Shown here one piece after another: positions 44,990 through 53,531 of a DNA stretch of 64,000 nucleotides. The notes under the pieces are model-generated. The model was not told where the DNA came from, did not search any database, and saw only the letters and a program-made list of their open reading frames with translations. The translations under genes were made by a program, and so were the position numbers. How positions within the stretch are numbered: position 1 is the stretch's first letter; each line of letters begins with the position of its first letter. Source of the stretch: Neotamlana laminarinivorans (GTDB taxonomy: Bacteria > Bacteroidota > Bacteroidia > Flavobacteriales > Flavobacteriaceae); assembly GCF_020523925.1 (NCBI RefSeq), contig NZ_JAJAPW010000002.1, positions 62,001 to 126,000 of the forward strand, written 5' to 3'.

Positions 44990-46117
44990 ATGAATATTAA
45001 AGAATACATAGAACTTCTTTTTACAGACTACACACTGCGTACCATAACCTTGGGTACAGCCATTTTAGGTGCAGTAACAGGTATGTTAGGCAGTTTTGCA
45101 GTATTACGAAAACAAAGTTTGTTGGGCGATGCTATTTCTCATGCTGCATTACCAGGCATTGCCATTGCTTTTTTATTAACCGGAACAAAAGATTCAAACA
45201 TTTTATTAATTGGTGCTTTGGTTAGTGGCTTAATCGGCACATTCTGGATTCGAGGCATTGTTAAAAAAACGCATTTAAAATCCGATACCGCTTTAGGTTT
45301 AATTTTATCCTTGTTTTTTGGTTTCGGTATGTTATTGCTCACGTTTATTCAAAAACAACCCAATGCCAATCAAGCAGGATTAGATAAATATTTATTTGGT
45401 CAAGCTGCAACACTTGTTGAAAGCGATGTATGGCTCATGGCTTTAGTTTCAGGTATCTGTTTACTGGTGTTATTGTTTTTCTGGAAAGAGTTTAAAATAC
45501 TTTTATTTGATGCTGATTATACCAAAACCCTCGGCTTTAACACCAAATTCATAGATGTTTTAATAACCTCGTTTATAGTTTTAGCCATTGTTTTAGGCTT
45601 GCAAACTGTTGGTGTGGTTTTAATGAGCGCTATGTTACTGGCACCAGCTGCTGCAGCTCGCCAATGGACAAACAAACTAAGCACTATGGTGTTTTTAGCA
45701 GCACTATTTGGTGCGTTTTCTGGTGTATTTGGAACTGCCATTAGCGCCACACAAAACAATTTATCTACTGGTCCGGTTATCGTTATAATTGCAGGTGTTT
45801 TTGTGCTATTTTCGTTTGTATTCTCACCAAGTCGTGGATTACTATTTAAACAAATACGATTTATAAAAAACCGTCGCGATTTACAGCTTCATAAAACCCT
45901 AACATTTATGTTTCATATCGCCGAAGATCACGATAATATTTCGCATCCGCATGCTATTAAAATTTTAAATAATTTCCATGGATACACTCGCGGAACACTT
46001 CAAAAACTAGAAAAAAAGAATTTTGTAAAGTTAGATGGAAACATGTGGAGCTTAACCGAAGAAGGTTACAAAACGGCATCAAATTTATACAATCAGCAAA
46101 ACAAAACCAATGAGTAA
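44990..46117 (+). CDS. Metal ABC transporter permease with winged-helix-like C-terminal domain
   Basis: 375 residues. ABC-3 (TroC/TroD-type) membrane domain spans about 1-280, with GSFAVLRKQSLLGDAISHAALPG and VVLMSAMLLAPAAAARQW. A soluble tail (about 290-375) follows, reading ILNNFHGYTRGTLQKLEKKN, then VKLDGNMWSLTEEG, with the look of a winged helix (recognition helix plus wing). The tail could sense metal, bind DNA or gate the channel. It overlaps the second permease start by 8 bases. Confidence 0.92.
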   Translation: MNIKEYIELLFTDYTLRTITLGTAILGAVTGMLGSFAVLRKQSLLGDAISHAALPGIAIAFLLTGTKDSNILLIGALVSGLIGTFWIRGIVKKTHLKSDTALGLILSLFFGFGMLLLTFIQKQPNANQAGLDKYLFGQAATLVESDVWLMALVSGICLLVLLFFWKEFKILLFDADYTKTLGFNTKFIDVLITSFIVLAIVLGLQTVGVVLMSAMLLAPAAAARQWTNKLSTMVFLAALFGAFSGVFGTAISATQNNLSTGPVIVIIAGVFVLFSFVFSPSRGLLFKQIRFIKNRRDLQLHKTLTFMFHIAEDHDNISHPHAIKILNNFHGYTRGTLQKLEKKNFVKLDGNMWSLTEEGYKTASNLYNQQNKTNE

Positions 46118-47270
46118 CGCACAATTAGAAATACAACTTATTGCAAGTATTGTTGCAATTGCTTGCGCTATCCCGGGTACATTTTTGGTGCTTCGTAAAA
46201 TGGCCATGATAAGCGATGCTATTAGTCATTCTATTTTACCAGGCATAGTCATCGGTTTTTTTATTACCCAAGATTTAAATTCGCCATTACTTATTTTACT
46301 GGCTGCATTAACCGGAATTATAACCGTTGTTTTAGTAGAATACATTCAAAAAACGGGTTTAGTAAAAGAAGATACCGCTATTGGTTTAGTATTCCCAACC
46401 TTATTTAGTATTGGTGTTATTTTAATTGCTAAAAATGCTAACGATGTCCATTTAGATGTCGATGCCGTTTTACTTGGCGAACTCGCGTTTGCACCTTTCG
46501 ATAGAATGGTAATTTCTGGAGCAGATGTTGGTCCAAAATCCTTATGGATTATCGGGAGTATTCTACTTATTACCATCGCACTGCTTTTTGCCTTTTTTAA
46601 AGAACTTAAAGTAAGCACTTTTGATGCTGGTTTAGCAGCTTCGCTTGGGTTTTCGCCGGCTGTAATTCATTACGGACTCATGACGGTCTCGTCTATTACA
46701 ACCGTTGGAGCTTTTGATGCCGTTGGAGCCATTTTAGTAGTTGCTTTAATGATTGCGCCACCCGCAACAGCCTACTTATTAACTACCGATTTAAAAAAGA
46801 TGCTTTTTTACTCGGTTGGTTTTGGCGTATTTTCGGCCATTTCTGGCTATTGGTTAGCACATGGTTTAGATGCTTCCATATCTGGTTCCATAACCACCAT
46901 GTTAGGCATCATCTTTTTATTAGTGTATTTATTTGCTCCAAACAAAGGTGTTATTGCTGTTTTATACCGCGAAAAGCAACAACGCACCGAAGTACTTTTA
47001 CTAACGTTTTTATTGCATTTAAAAAATCATACCGATGAAAGAGAACGCCATGTAAACCACTTAAACGAACATATAAATTGGCAAAAAATAAGAAGCAAAA
47101 CCGTGCTAGATTTAGCTTTAAAAAACAACATGATTAAGTTTAATAAAAACATTGTGTCGTTAACCGAAAAAGGCGACGCTTTTACGTCGCAAGCCATCGA
47201 TTACATCATTACCAACGAAGATGCTCAAATTGAAGATATGAAAGATGATTTCTTTTTGTTTAGGGGATAA
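46110..47270 (+). CDS. Second metal ABC transporter permease with soluble C-terminal domain
   Basis: 386 residues. ABC-3 membrane domain (about 1-285), with GTFLVLRKMAMISDAISHSILPG and AILVVALMIAPPATAY. A different soluble tail (about 290-386) contains TFLLHLKNHTDERERHVNHL and MIKFNKNIVSLTEKG, again wing-like, then an acidic end (NEDAQIEDMKDDFF). It presumably pairs with the upstream permease as a heterodimer. Last gene of the operon, followed by a terminator. Confidence 0.92.
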   Translation: MSNAQLEIQLIASIVAIACAIPGTFLVLRKMAMISDAISHSILPGIVIGFFITQDLNSPLLILLAALTGIITVVLVEYIQKTGLVKEDTAIGLVFPTLFSIGVILIAKNANDVHLDVDAVLLGELAFAPFDRMVISGADVGPKSLWIIGSILLITIALLFAFFKELKVSTFDAGLAASLGFSPAVIHYGLMTVSSITTVGAFDAVGAILVVALMIAPPATAYLLTTDLKKMLFYSVGFGVFSAISGYWLAHGLDASISGSITTMLGIIFLLVYLFAPNKGVIAVLYREKQQRTEVLLLTFLLHLKNHTDERERHVNHLNEHINWQKIRSKTVLDLALKNNMIKFNKNIVSLTEKGDAFTSQAIDYIITNEDAQIEDMKDDFFLFRG

Positions 47271-47331
47271 AAAACGTTTAACCTTAATATCAATTTTCGG
47301 AAAATCCACAGCAACATTATTTAAAAAAGCG

Positions 47332-47367
47332 AAAAAACCTTCTTTTTTCAAAAAAAAGAAGGTTTTT
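47332..47367. terminator. Bidirectional terminator of the metal-uptake operon
   Basis: Arms AAACCTTCTTTTTT (47335-47348) and AAAAAAGAAGGTTT (47352-47365), with a T-rich flank, 60 bases after the permease stop. Confidence 0.8.
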
Positions 47368-47601
47368 CTTTAAATATTTTCTTTAGATTTACTTGTCTTT
47401 AAATTGTTTTCTTAATTAAGCCGATGAAAATTATTTATACAGACAAAAGATTAATCTACAAACTAGCGCTAGTTTTTACTTAAAACAACATTATTTGCTT
47501 TTATTGTTTTATTAGGCTTTACATTTATTATCGGTTTTAACTTTTTGGCTTAATATTTATTAACCAATCCATATAATAATATGGGTTTAAAATTTAAAAT
47601 T
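47368..47601 (+). other. Gap with a possible tiny broken reading frame
   Basis: From ATG 47424, 19 codons (MKIIYTDKRLIYKLALVF and one more) stop at 47481. A one-base shift would join them to a hydrophobic stretch (LLKTTLFAFIVLLGF) that ends at 47553. It could be a degraded membrane microprotein or chance. The promoter of the small Cys protein gene should also lie here. Nothing else is visible in this 234-base gap. Confidence 0.25.
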
Positions 47602-47862
47602 ATGAAAAAATTATTGATTGGAATTTTTTGTGTTTTTGCAATTAGTGCATTTTCTAATACTGGTAACAATGTTAGTAATGAAAATAAAACTGAAATTAAC
47701 ATAGAAGATGAAGAAGACTTTGGTTGTGCTTCAGATTGTGTGAGAAGTTCGAGAAATGCTGTCATGGAAGCTGCTGATGAAGCTAATCAGGATGTAAATA
47801 GTAACCCCAAGTACATGACTGCCTACCTAGCATTATATAGTGCATGCTATGACGGTTGCTAA
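47602..47862 (+). CDS. Small secreted twin-CX3C protein upstream of GLPGLI gene
   Basis: 86 residues from ATG 47602 (MKKLLIGIF); an upstream ATG at 47581 adds seven residues before the signal peptide. The signal ends near ISAFSN. The mature part is acidic (EINIEDEEDFG), then carries CASDC and, 35 residues later, CYDGC. This twin CX3C pattern predicts a disulfide-linked helical hairpin. I recognise no family. It is followed by a 10+10 inverted repeat and then the GLPGLI and TonB-like genes, a layout seen with small secreted peptides and their handling genes (inference). Confidence 0.68.
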   Translation: MKKLLIGIFCVFAISAFSNTGNNVSNENKTEINIEDEEDFGCASDCVRSSRNAVMEAADEANQDVNSNPKYMTAYLALYSACYDGC

Positions 47863-47878
47863 ATTTTTATAAAAGTAT

Positions 47879-47925
47879 TATGGCTAACGAACATAACTTC
47901 ATTATGGTAGTTAGAGTTAGCCATA
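47879..47925 (+). promoter_or_regulatory. Perfect 10+10 inverted repeat between small-protein and GLPGLI genes
   Basis: TATGGCTAAC (47879-47888) and GTTAGCCATA (47916-47925) enclose a 27-base loop. No T tract follows. It could fold as a processing or attenuation stem that leaves the small-protein mRNA more abundant than the downstream genes. Confidence 0.5.
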
Positions 47926-47947
47926 TCTTAAATAGTTCTAGAAAATT

Positions 47948-48646
47948 ATGAAAAAAATTATTATTAGTTGTCTCCTTGTTACTGCCTTTTGTAATGCTCA
48001 AAACATCTCAAATGGAACAATAACTTATATTGTTTCCCAGAAAAAAGATCATGTTGAACAATTAAAAGAGAAGGCAAAAACGTCGGAATCTGCACAAAGG
48101 GTACTTGATTTATATGAAATGGCAGAAGATGTAACCGCTATATTACATTTTACAGCTCAAGAAGCTATTTATAAAGCACAAGAAAGCTTAAAAAATGAGG
48201 CAGATAAAACTATTGTAAATTTCACTTATCCTATGGCTGGAGGAAGAACTATTTATTATAATAATACCATTGAAAACATTAATGCTTCAGATGTAAGTGG
48301 CGAATACATTAGGGTAATACAAGAAAAGCAAGAATGGCAACTTGTAAACGAAACCAAACAAATAGGTAAGTACACATGCTTTAAAGCCATACAAACTAAT
48401 AGCAATAGGAGTAAAGTAAAACCTATAGCTTGGTACACACTAGATATTCCTCTGCCTTTTGGCCCAAAAGGTTTTAATGGTTTGCCTGGTTTAATATTAG
48501 AGATTGAAGAAAAGGTGTATGTATTTAAAGCCACTAAAATAGAACTTAATTCTACAGATTTTGAGCCTATAGAGCAACCAACAAAAGGCAAAAAAATAAC
48601 TTATGCCGAGTGGAGAGAACGCACAAAAAATTTTTTTACTAAGTGA
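47948..48646 (+). CDS. GLPGLI family secreted protein
   Basis: 232 residues. Signal peptide MKKIIISCLLVTAFCNAQ. The name motif occurs as FNGLPGLILEIEE near residue 180, preceded by AWYTLDIPLPFGP, as in TIGR01200. The family is widespread in Bacteroidetes and of unknown function, often next to TonB-like barrels and small secreted peptides. The downstream TonB-like gene overlaps its stop by 4 bases. Confidence 0.9.
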   Translation: MKKIIISCLLVTAFCNAQNISNGTITYIVSQKKDHVEQLKEKAKTSESAQRVLDLYEMAEDVTAILHFTAQEAIYKAQESLKNEADKTIVNFTYPMAGGRTIYYNNTIENINASDVSGEYIRVIQEKQEWQLVNETKQIGKYTCFKAIQTNSNRSKVKPIAWYTLDIPLPFGPKGFNGLPGLILEIEEKVYVFKATKIELNSTDFEPIEQPTKGKKITYAEWRERTKNFFTK

Positions 48647-51327
48647 TTTGGATACGTATTTGCCTCATATTGTATACCATTATTTTTCCTTTTATTACTA
48701 ATGCACAAAATATTATTTTAGAAGGAATTGTTACAGACACCATTAATTCTCCTTTAGAAAATACCAATATTTTAGCTAGACCACTTTCTAGTAATTTAAA
48801 CATGGCTTTTACTATTACAAATTCTAAAGGTTATTATAAATTAAATTTGCATACAAACGAACCTTACGAAATAACGGTGAGTTATCTGGGTTTCTCTCCT
48901 TTTAAATTTAATTTAACCATTACAGAAGCAACCGAAAAAAATATAATTTTAATAAGTGCAACAGATGTATTGGACGAAGTTGTTATTATAAAAAACACAC
49001 CACCAGTAATTATAAAAGAAGACACCATTAGTTATAAAACAGATGCTTTTAATACTGGTACAGAGCGCAAATTAAAAGATGTTTTAAAAAATTTACCTGG
49101 TATAGATGTAGATAAAAATGGTAATGTAAAAGTAATGGGTAAAAAAGTAAGCACACTACTTGTAGACAATAAACCCTTTTTTAATGGTAATACAAAATTA
49201 GGTATAGAAAATATACCCGCCAATGCGGTAGAGAGTATAAATGCTATAGATAATTACACATCGGTATCGTTTTTAAAAGGTTTATCAAGCTCAGAAAAAA
49301 TGGCATTAAACATTAAGCTTAAAAAAGATAAAAAAAGATTTTTGTTTGGTGATGTTGAAGCTGGAACTGGAATTGCAGAACAAGAACACTATTTAGTGCA
49401 CCCTAATGTTTTTTATTACAGCCCAAAAACAACTTTTAATTTTATTGGTGATGTAAATGATGTTGGTATAAAATCTTTTACCCTAAAAGATTATTTAAAT
49501 TTTGAAGGCGGCATAGGAAAATTATTTTCCAATCCGAGTTCCTATTTTCAATCTACAAACGATTATTATTCTCAATTTTTAAACGGGCAGGATTTTACTT
49601 TGGCGCAAAATAAATTTGCAGCTTTAAATTTTGTTCGGGCTTTAAATAGTAAATGGAGCTTATCAGGTTACGGTATCGCTTCAAAAATAAAAACCAATAC
49701 AACTGAAGAAACCACGAATAACTATTTTTTTAACGATAGTAATACCGTTGAAAATAAAACCGATAATCAAAGTAATAATCAACGTTTTGTGTTCTCTAAA
49801 TTATTGCTAGAATATAAGCCATCAACCAAAGAAGACCTCTCGTATAACTCTTTTGTAAAACAAACTTCAATAAACAACGTAGGAAATATTTTTTTAAGCA
49901 CCTTATTGTCAGAAAACAATTTAAGCACAAACTATAAAAACAATTCTACAGAAATAAAGCAAAATGTAGAATGGCATAAAAAGTACAATACCAAACATAC
50001 TACATCATTAACTTTTAACTATAAATATCTAAAACAAAACCCCACAAACTATTGGATTACAGATTTACCTATTTTAAATGATTTTTTACCACTTATTGAA
50101 GATGATAATTATAATATCAATCATTTTGAAAACAATAAACAACAAACTATTAATTTATTGATAAAGCATTATTGGGTATTAAATAAAAACAACCACATTT
50201 ACACTACTATTGGTAATAATAATTTGACAGAAAAATACAATACAGAAGATTACCAAAAGCTTAGTAATACTAGTTTAAATAATTTTGAATCTGCAAATTT
50301 TAATAACAGCCTAATTTACAAAGCAAATGACCTATTTTTAGGTATAGAACACAAATTTCAAAAGGGTATTTTTAGTGCTAAATATGGTTTAGAAACTCAT
50401 TTTTATAATTGGAATATTAATCAAAATTTCAATAAAAAAATTACGAAACAGGTATGGTTACCAAGCTTACAAACTAAACTAAAATTTAGTGGTAGTAATT
50501 CATTAAGTTTTAAATATAATTTAAAAAGCAGTATCGCTTCAGCTAATAAATATGCTAATAAATACTGGTTAAAAAGCTACAACAACATTGTTATTGGTAA
50601 TACCGATTTGGAGAACGAACTTTTCCATACGTTAAACTTAAATTACCTTAAATTTAGTTTATACAAAGGCTTAACCTTCGCTTCTAACTTAACTTACAAA
50701 ATAGCATCAAAAGGTATTAATTACAACACAGAAATTAATGGTATTAATCAAATAAATGCATATATATTATTAAAAAACCCTGAAAAAACATGGTTAACCA
50801 ATGTTATGCTGCAAAAAAGAATTAACAACTTTAGTGTAACATTAAATACCGATTTAATTTTTAGTGATATTCAGTTAATGGTTAACAACGAGAATTATAA
50901 ATCGAAATCAAATAGTGAAAATTATGAGCTAGAAATAAGTACTGATTTTAAAAAACTACCAAATTTTGAGTTAAGCTTAAAAAAACAATTTGATAAATTT
51001 ATTTACAATAACAATAACTCTACATTTATAACAACCATTCCAAAATTTGCAATGGATTATAATTTTTTAAATGGTTTTATATTTAATTTTAATTATGAAA
51101 AAACGATCTACAAAAATTATAATAATCAGAAAAACAGTTATAACATAACAGACACCTCTTTACTCTATGATTTTAATAATAGCCCGTGGAGTATAAAATT
51201 AAGTGGGACTAATATATTTAACACTAAGTTTAAGAATAGTAATTCAATATCTGATTATTTAATAACAAATAAGCAAACCTATATTCAACCCAACATTTGG
51301 TTGTTTTCTGTAAACTATGATTTATAA
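48643..51327 (+). CDS. TonB-like outer-membrane beta-barrel protein, GLPGLI partner
   Basis: 894 residues from a GTG start that overlaps the GLPGLI stop. The signal peptide ends at FITNAQN. A CarboxypepD_reg-like domain (about 25-110) precedes a plug (LDEVVIIKNTPPVII, LKNLPGIDVDKNGNVKVMGK, TLLVDNKPFFNG), then a long Asn/Lys-rich barrel (OMP_b-brl_3 type). The plug resembles receptors for peptides or proteins rather than siderophores. Coupling to the GLPGLI gene suggests the two act together on one ligand, perhaps the twin-CX3C protein (inference). Confidence 0.85.
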   Translation: MIWIRICLILYTIIFPFITNAQNIILEGIVTDTINSPLENTNILARPLSSNLNMAFTITNSKGYYKLNLHTNEPYEITVSYLGFSPFKFNLTITEATEKNIILISATDVLDEVVIIKNTPPVIIKEDTISYKTDAFNTGTERKLKDVLKNLPGIDVDKNGNVKVMGKKVSTLLVDNKPFFNGNTKLGIENIPANAVESINAIDNYTSVSFLKGLSSSEKMALNIKLKKDKKRFLFGDVEAGTGIAEQEHYLVHPNVFYYSPKTTFNFIGDVNDVGIKSFTLKDYLNFEGGIGKLFSNPSSYFQSTNDYYSQFLNGQDFTLAQNKFAALNFVRALNSKWSLSGYGIASKIKTNTTEETTNNYFFNDSNTVENKTDNQSNNQRFVFSKLLLEYKPSTKEDLSYNSFVKQTSINNVGNIFLSTLLSENNLSTNYKNNSTEIKQNVEWHKKYNTKHTTSLTFNYKYLKQNPTNYWITDLPILNDFLPLIEDDNYNINHFENNKQQTINLLIKHYWVLNKNNHIYTTIGNNNLTEKYNTEDYQKLSNTSLNNFESANFNNSLIYKANDLFLGIEHKFQKGIFSAKYGLETHFYNWNINQNFNKKITKQVWLPSLQTKLKFSGSNSLSFKYNLKSSIASANKYANKYWLKSYNNIVIGNTDLENELFHTLNLNYLKFSLYKGLTFASNLTYKIASKGINYNTEINGINQINAYILLKNPEKTWLTNVMLQKRINNFSVTLNTDLIFSDIQLMVNNENYKSKSNSENYELEISTDFKKLPNFELSLKKQFDKFIYNNNNSTFITTIPKFAMDYNFLNGFIFNFNYEKTIYKNYNNQKNSYNITDTSLLYDFNNSPWSIKLSGTNIFNTKFKNSNSISDYLITNKQTYIQPNIWLFSVNYDL

Positions 51328-51329
51328 TA

Positions 51330-51360
51330 GCAACCAGAAAAAATAAAAACTTCTGGTTGC
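51330..51360. terminator. Bidirectional terminator between convergent genes
   Basis: Arms GCAACCAGAA (51330-51339) and TTCTGGTTGC (51351-51360) with an A-rich loop, between the TonB-like gene and the phosphatase-like gene. Confidence 0.72.
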
Positions 51361-51378
51361 CAACAAATTAAAATATTG

Positions 51379-51996
51379 TTATAAATTCTCAAAAACATAT
51401 TTCATTTCGGTAGCAATTTGCAAACTACGCTCTGCATAAACTTTACTTTGTTCTGGTGTACCGTCTGATGCCTTTGGGTCTTCGTAAGTTATAGCAATAC
51501 GTTTATCGCAACCCGCCACAAACGGACAGCCACCATCTGCAGACGAACACGTCATAATTGCTGCAAACTCACTTTCAGGGTTAAATTCATCACCATAAGT
51601 TTTAGAAAAAGCAATAACAGCTGGGTTATTTTTAGCATATTTTATGGCATAAACAGGGTTATCGTTATCTGATAATTTTAAAACCTGAAAACCTTGATTT
51701 TGTAATGTTTCACCAACCTTTGGAAACATAGCTGTTGCTTCGGTTCCTCCAGAATAACATGTTACATTTTCAATATTGAAAAACGTAGCCATAGTTTGTG
51801 CCCAAATTTGACTTAAATGGCTTCGGCGTGAGTTGTGCGTACAAATAAAATTAATATTTATTGGTGCTTTGGCATCAATTTTAGACTTAATATAATCGGT
51901 TAAAGGGTTTAAAATGGCTTTTCTTTCTTCCGAAATAGTATTTGTATTTAATGAGTCTATTGTGTTTTCAATAGTTTCAAAAAGAGGTGTTTTCAT
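51379..51996 (-). CDS. Low-molecular-weight phosphatase-type arsenate reductase-like protein
   Basis: 205 residues. The CX5R phosphate loop is ICTHNSRRSHLSQIW (C52, R58). A long C-terminal part contains MTCSSADGGCPFVAGCDKR, with four cysteines, and DPKASDGTPEQ. Third gene of an ArsR operon, which favours arsenate reduction coupled to thioredoxin. It could also dephosphorylate proteins. Confidence 0.8.
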   Translation of the reverse strand: MKTPLFETIENTIDSLNTNTISEERKAILNPLTDYIKSKIDAKAPININFICTHNSRRSHLSQIWAQTMATFFNIENVTCYSGGTEATAMFPKVGETLQNQGFQVLKLSDNDNPVYAIKYAKNNPAVIAFSKTYGDEFNPESEFAAIMTCSSADGGCPFVAGCDKRIAITYEDPKASDGTPEQSKVYAERSLQIATEMKYVFENL

Positions 51997-52051
51997 CTGT
52001 TTTTGGAATTTATTTTTCCTTAATTTAAAAATTGATTTATAGGTAAATTAA

Positions 52052-52552
52052 TTAACAACAGTTTCCTGTAGGCGAACAACAAGGCTCGTCGCTAGTATTA
52101 TCAATAACCTGAACTTCTTCTGGCACACCACAAATACCTTTGGCTTTACAATCTGTTTTTTCAATGGCTAGCTTAAAAATTAAATTATTGTTACGTATTT
52201 CAAAATCATTAACAAATAACTGTGCTGTATGAAAATTTGCGTTTCCGTATTCAAACTTTACTTCTGCATCGCCATTATACGTTTTAATTTTTCCAACTTT
52301 ATTTAAAATACCTAAAGCCTTAACAACACTCATAAACTCGGTTTTTCCAAGTTCGCTCGGGCTTTCCCAAAGCTGAATAACAGTTTCTTTCCATGCATCG
52401 GTTTGTGCGCCACAATCTACCGAATCGATAGTAATATGTTTTACTTCGGTTATATGATAATTAGCACCAACTAATAAATTAGGGGCGTATTCAAACAATA
52501 AACTTTTGTTTTTATGTTGATTTAAAACGTTTAATAATTCTTGTGTTTTCAT
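52052..52552 (-). CDS. DUF6428-like protein of the ars operon
   Basis: 166 residues. LVGANYHITEVKHITIDSVD and the Cys-rich ending DEPCCSPTGNCC match the DUF6428 family as I remember it, which travels with arsR genes in Bacteroidetes. The CC...CC tail is a plausible arsenite or metal site. Second gene of the operon, between arsR and the reductase-like gene. Confidence 0.7.
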   Translation of the reverse strand: MKTQELLNVLNQHKNKSLLFEYAPNLLVGANYHITEVKHITIDSVDCGAQTDAWKETVIQLWESPSELGKTEFMSVVKALGILNKVGKIKTYNGDAEVKFEYGNANFHTAQLFVNDFEIRNNNLIFKLAIEKTDCKAKGICGVPEEVQVIDNTSDEPCCSPTGNCC

Positions 52553-52627
52553 AGTTTTAAAATTTTATTAGTTAAATTGAAAATTAAAAAGAGGTAATAA
52601 AAACAATTTAAACATTACTATTATGGT

Positions 52628-52951
52628 TTAACAACAATTGGATTTTGTATTATTAAAAAACTGATTTAAATGCTGCTGAATTTCTTCCCAACGCTCTACA
52701 TTTATACAATAACACATTTTTTTTCCTTCTATTTCACCTTTAAGCAACCCAATACTTTTTAACTCTTTTAAATGTTGAGAAATAGTAGCTTGAGCCAAAC
52801 CAATTTCTTCTACCAAATCGTTACAAATACATGAGTTTTGGCTTCCTATATACTGAAGAATAGCTACTCTAGCTGGATGACCAAGTACTTTAAAAAACTG
52901 TGCTAAATCATTTTGCTTCTCTGTAAATATATCCGATTTTGTAATTCCCAT
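52628..52951 (-). CDS. arsR: ArsR-family metalloregulator
   Basis: 107 residues. The wHTH reads LGHPARVAILQYI, CICNDLVEEIGLAQATISQHL. The metal-sensing cysteines C41 and C43 are in the NSCICNDLV stretch, the usual alpha-3 site of arsenite or cadmium sensors; another pair of Cys ends the protein (SNCC). It represses its own operon with the DUF6428 and reductase-like genes. Confidence 0.9.
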   Translation of the reverse strand: MGITKSDIFTEKQNDLAQFFKVLGHPARVAILQYIGSQNSCICNDLVEEIGLAQATISQHLKELKSIGLLKGEIEGKKMCYCINVERWEEIQQHLNQFFNNTKSNCC

Positions 52952-52999
52952 AATTTAATCTAATTATATATTGCAATATTACGATGATAAACCGAATAA

Positions 53000-53031
53000 A
53001 AAAAGTCAAAACTCTTAAATTTTGACTTTTT
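53000..53031. terminator. Terminator between arsR region and TM2 gene
   Basis: Arms AAAAAGTCAAAA (53000-53011) and TTTTGACTTTTT (53020-53031). It ends the TM2 transcript on the minus strand. Confidence 0.78.
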
Positions 53032-53047
53032 AAAAATATTTTAACGC

Positions 53048-53434
53048 TTAAAACCAACCCTTTTTTCCTAATTGATAAGTTGCGTAAAACTCTGCATCAG
53101 ATTTAGTTAAGTATATAATACCTTCAATTAAACCAATAAGTCCAATAACAGAGGCACCAATACCACAAGTAATTACAGAAATAGCTAGCATAATAATTCC
53201 TTCTTTATTGTATCCTAAAATAAATTTATGTACCCCTAGCGCACCCAAAATTATAGCTAATACTCCTGCTAAAACTTTTTTATTTTCTCCGGTTACTTCG
53301 TTAAAAGTTTCTTCAGCATTGTTTGCAAACTCTGCTGCTGTTTCTTTTGCATCATTGGCAAATTCTTTTGCTCCTTCTTTAGCGTCGTCCAACATTTCGT
53401 TTAGGTCGTTGCTTAGGTTTTTTTCATCAGACAT
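53048..53434 (-). CDS. TM2 domain protein with amphipathic N-terminal repeats
   Basis: 128 residues. An Ala/Glu-rich amphipathic helix (about 5-45; repeated AKEGAKEFANDAKET) precedes a TM2 domain: KKVLAGVLAIILGALGVHKF then GIGASVIGLIGLIEGIIYL. Cellular role unknown. Monocistronic. Confidence 0.82.
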   Translation of the reverse strand: MSDEKNLSNDLNEMLDDAKEGAKEFANDAKETAAEFANNAEETFNEVTGENKKVLAGVLAIILGALGVHKFILGYNKEGIIMLAISVITCGIGASVIGLIGLIEGIIYLTKSDAEFYATYQLGKKGWF

Positions 53435-53531
53435 GATTAGTTATATTTTGTAATTGATTAGGAAATAAAAATAGGGAAAAATAAAATTTAATACCTATTG
53501 TTTGTGTCATTTAATGTATAAATGTTACACT

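Noticed and set aside
47424-47553. Possible frameshifted membrane microprotein gene
   Set aside because: Two tiny frames joined by an assumed one-base shift in AT-rich DNA; recorded only as a gap description because chance explains it equally well.
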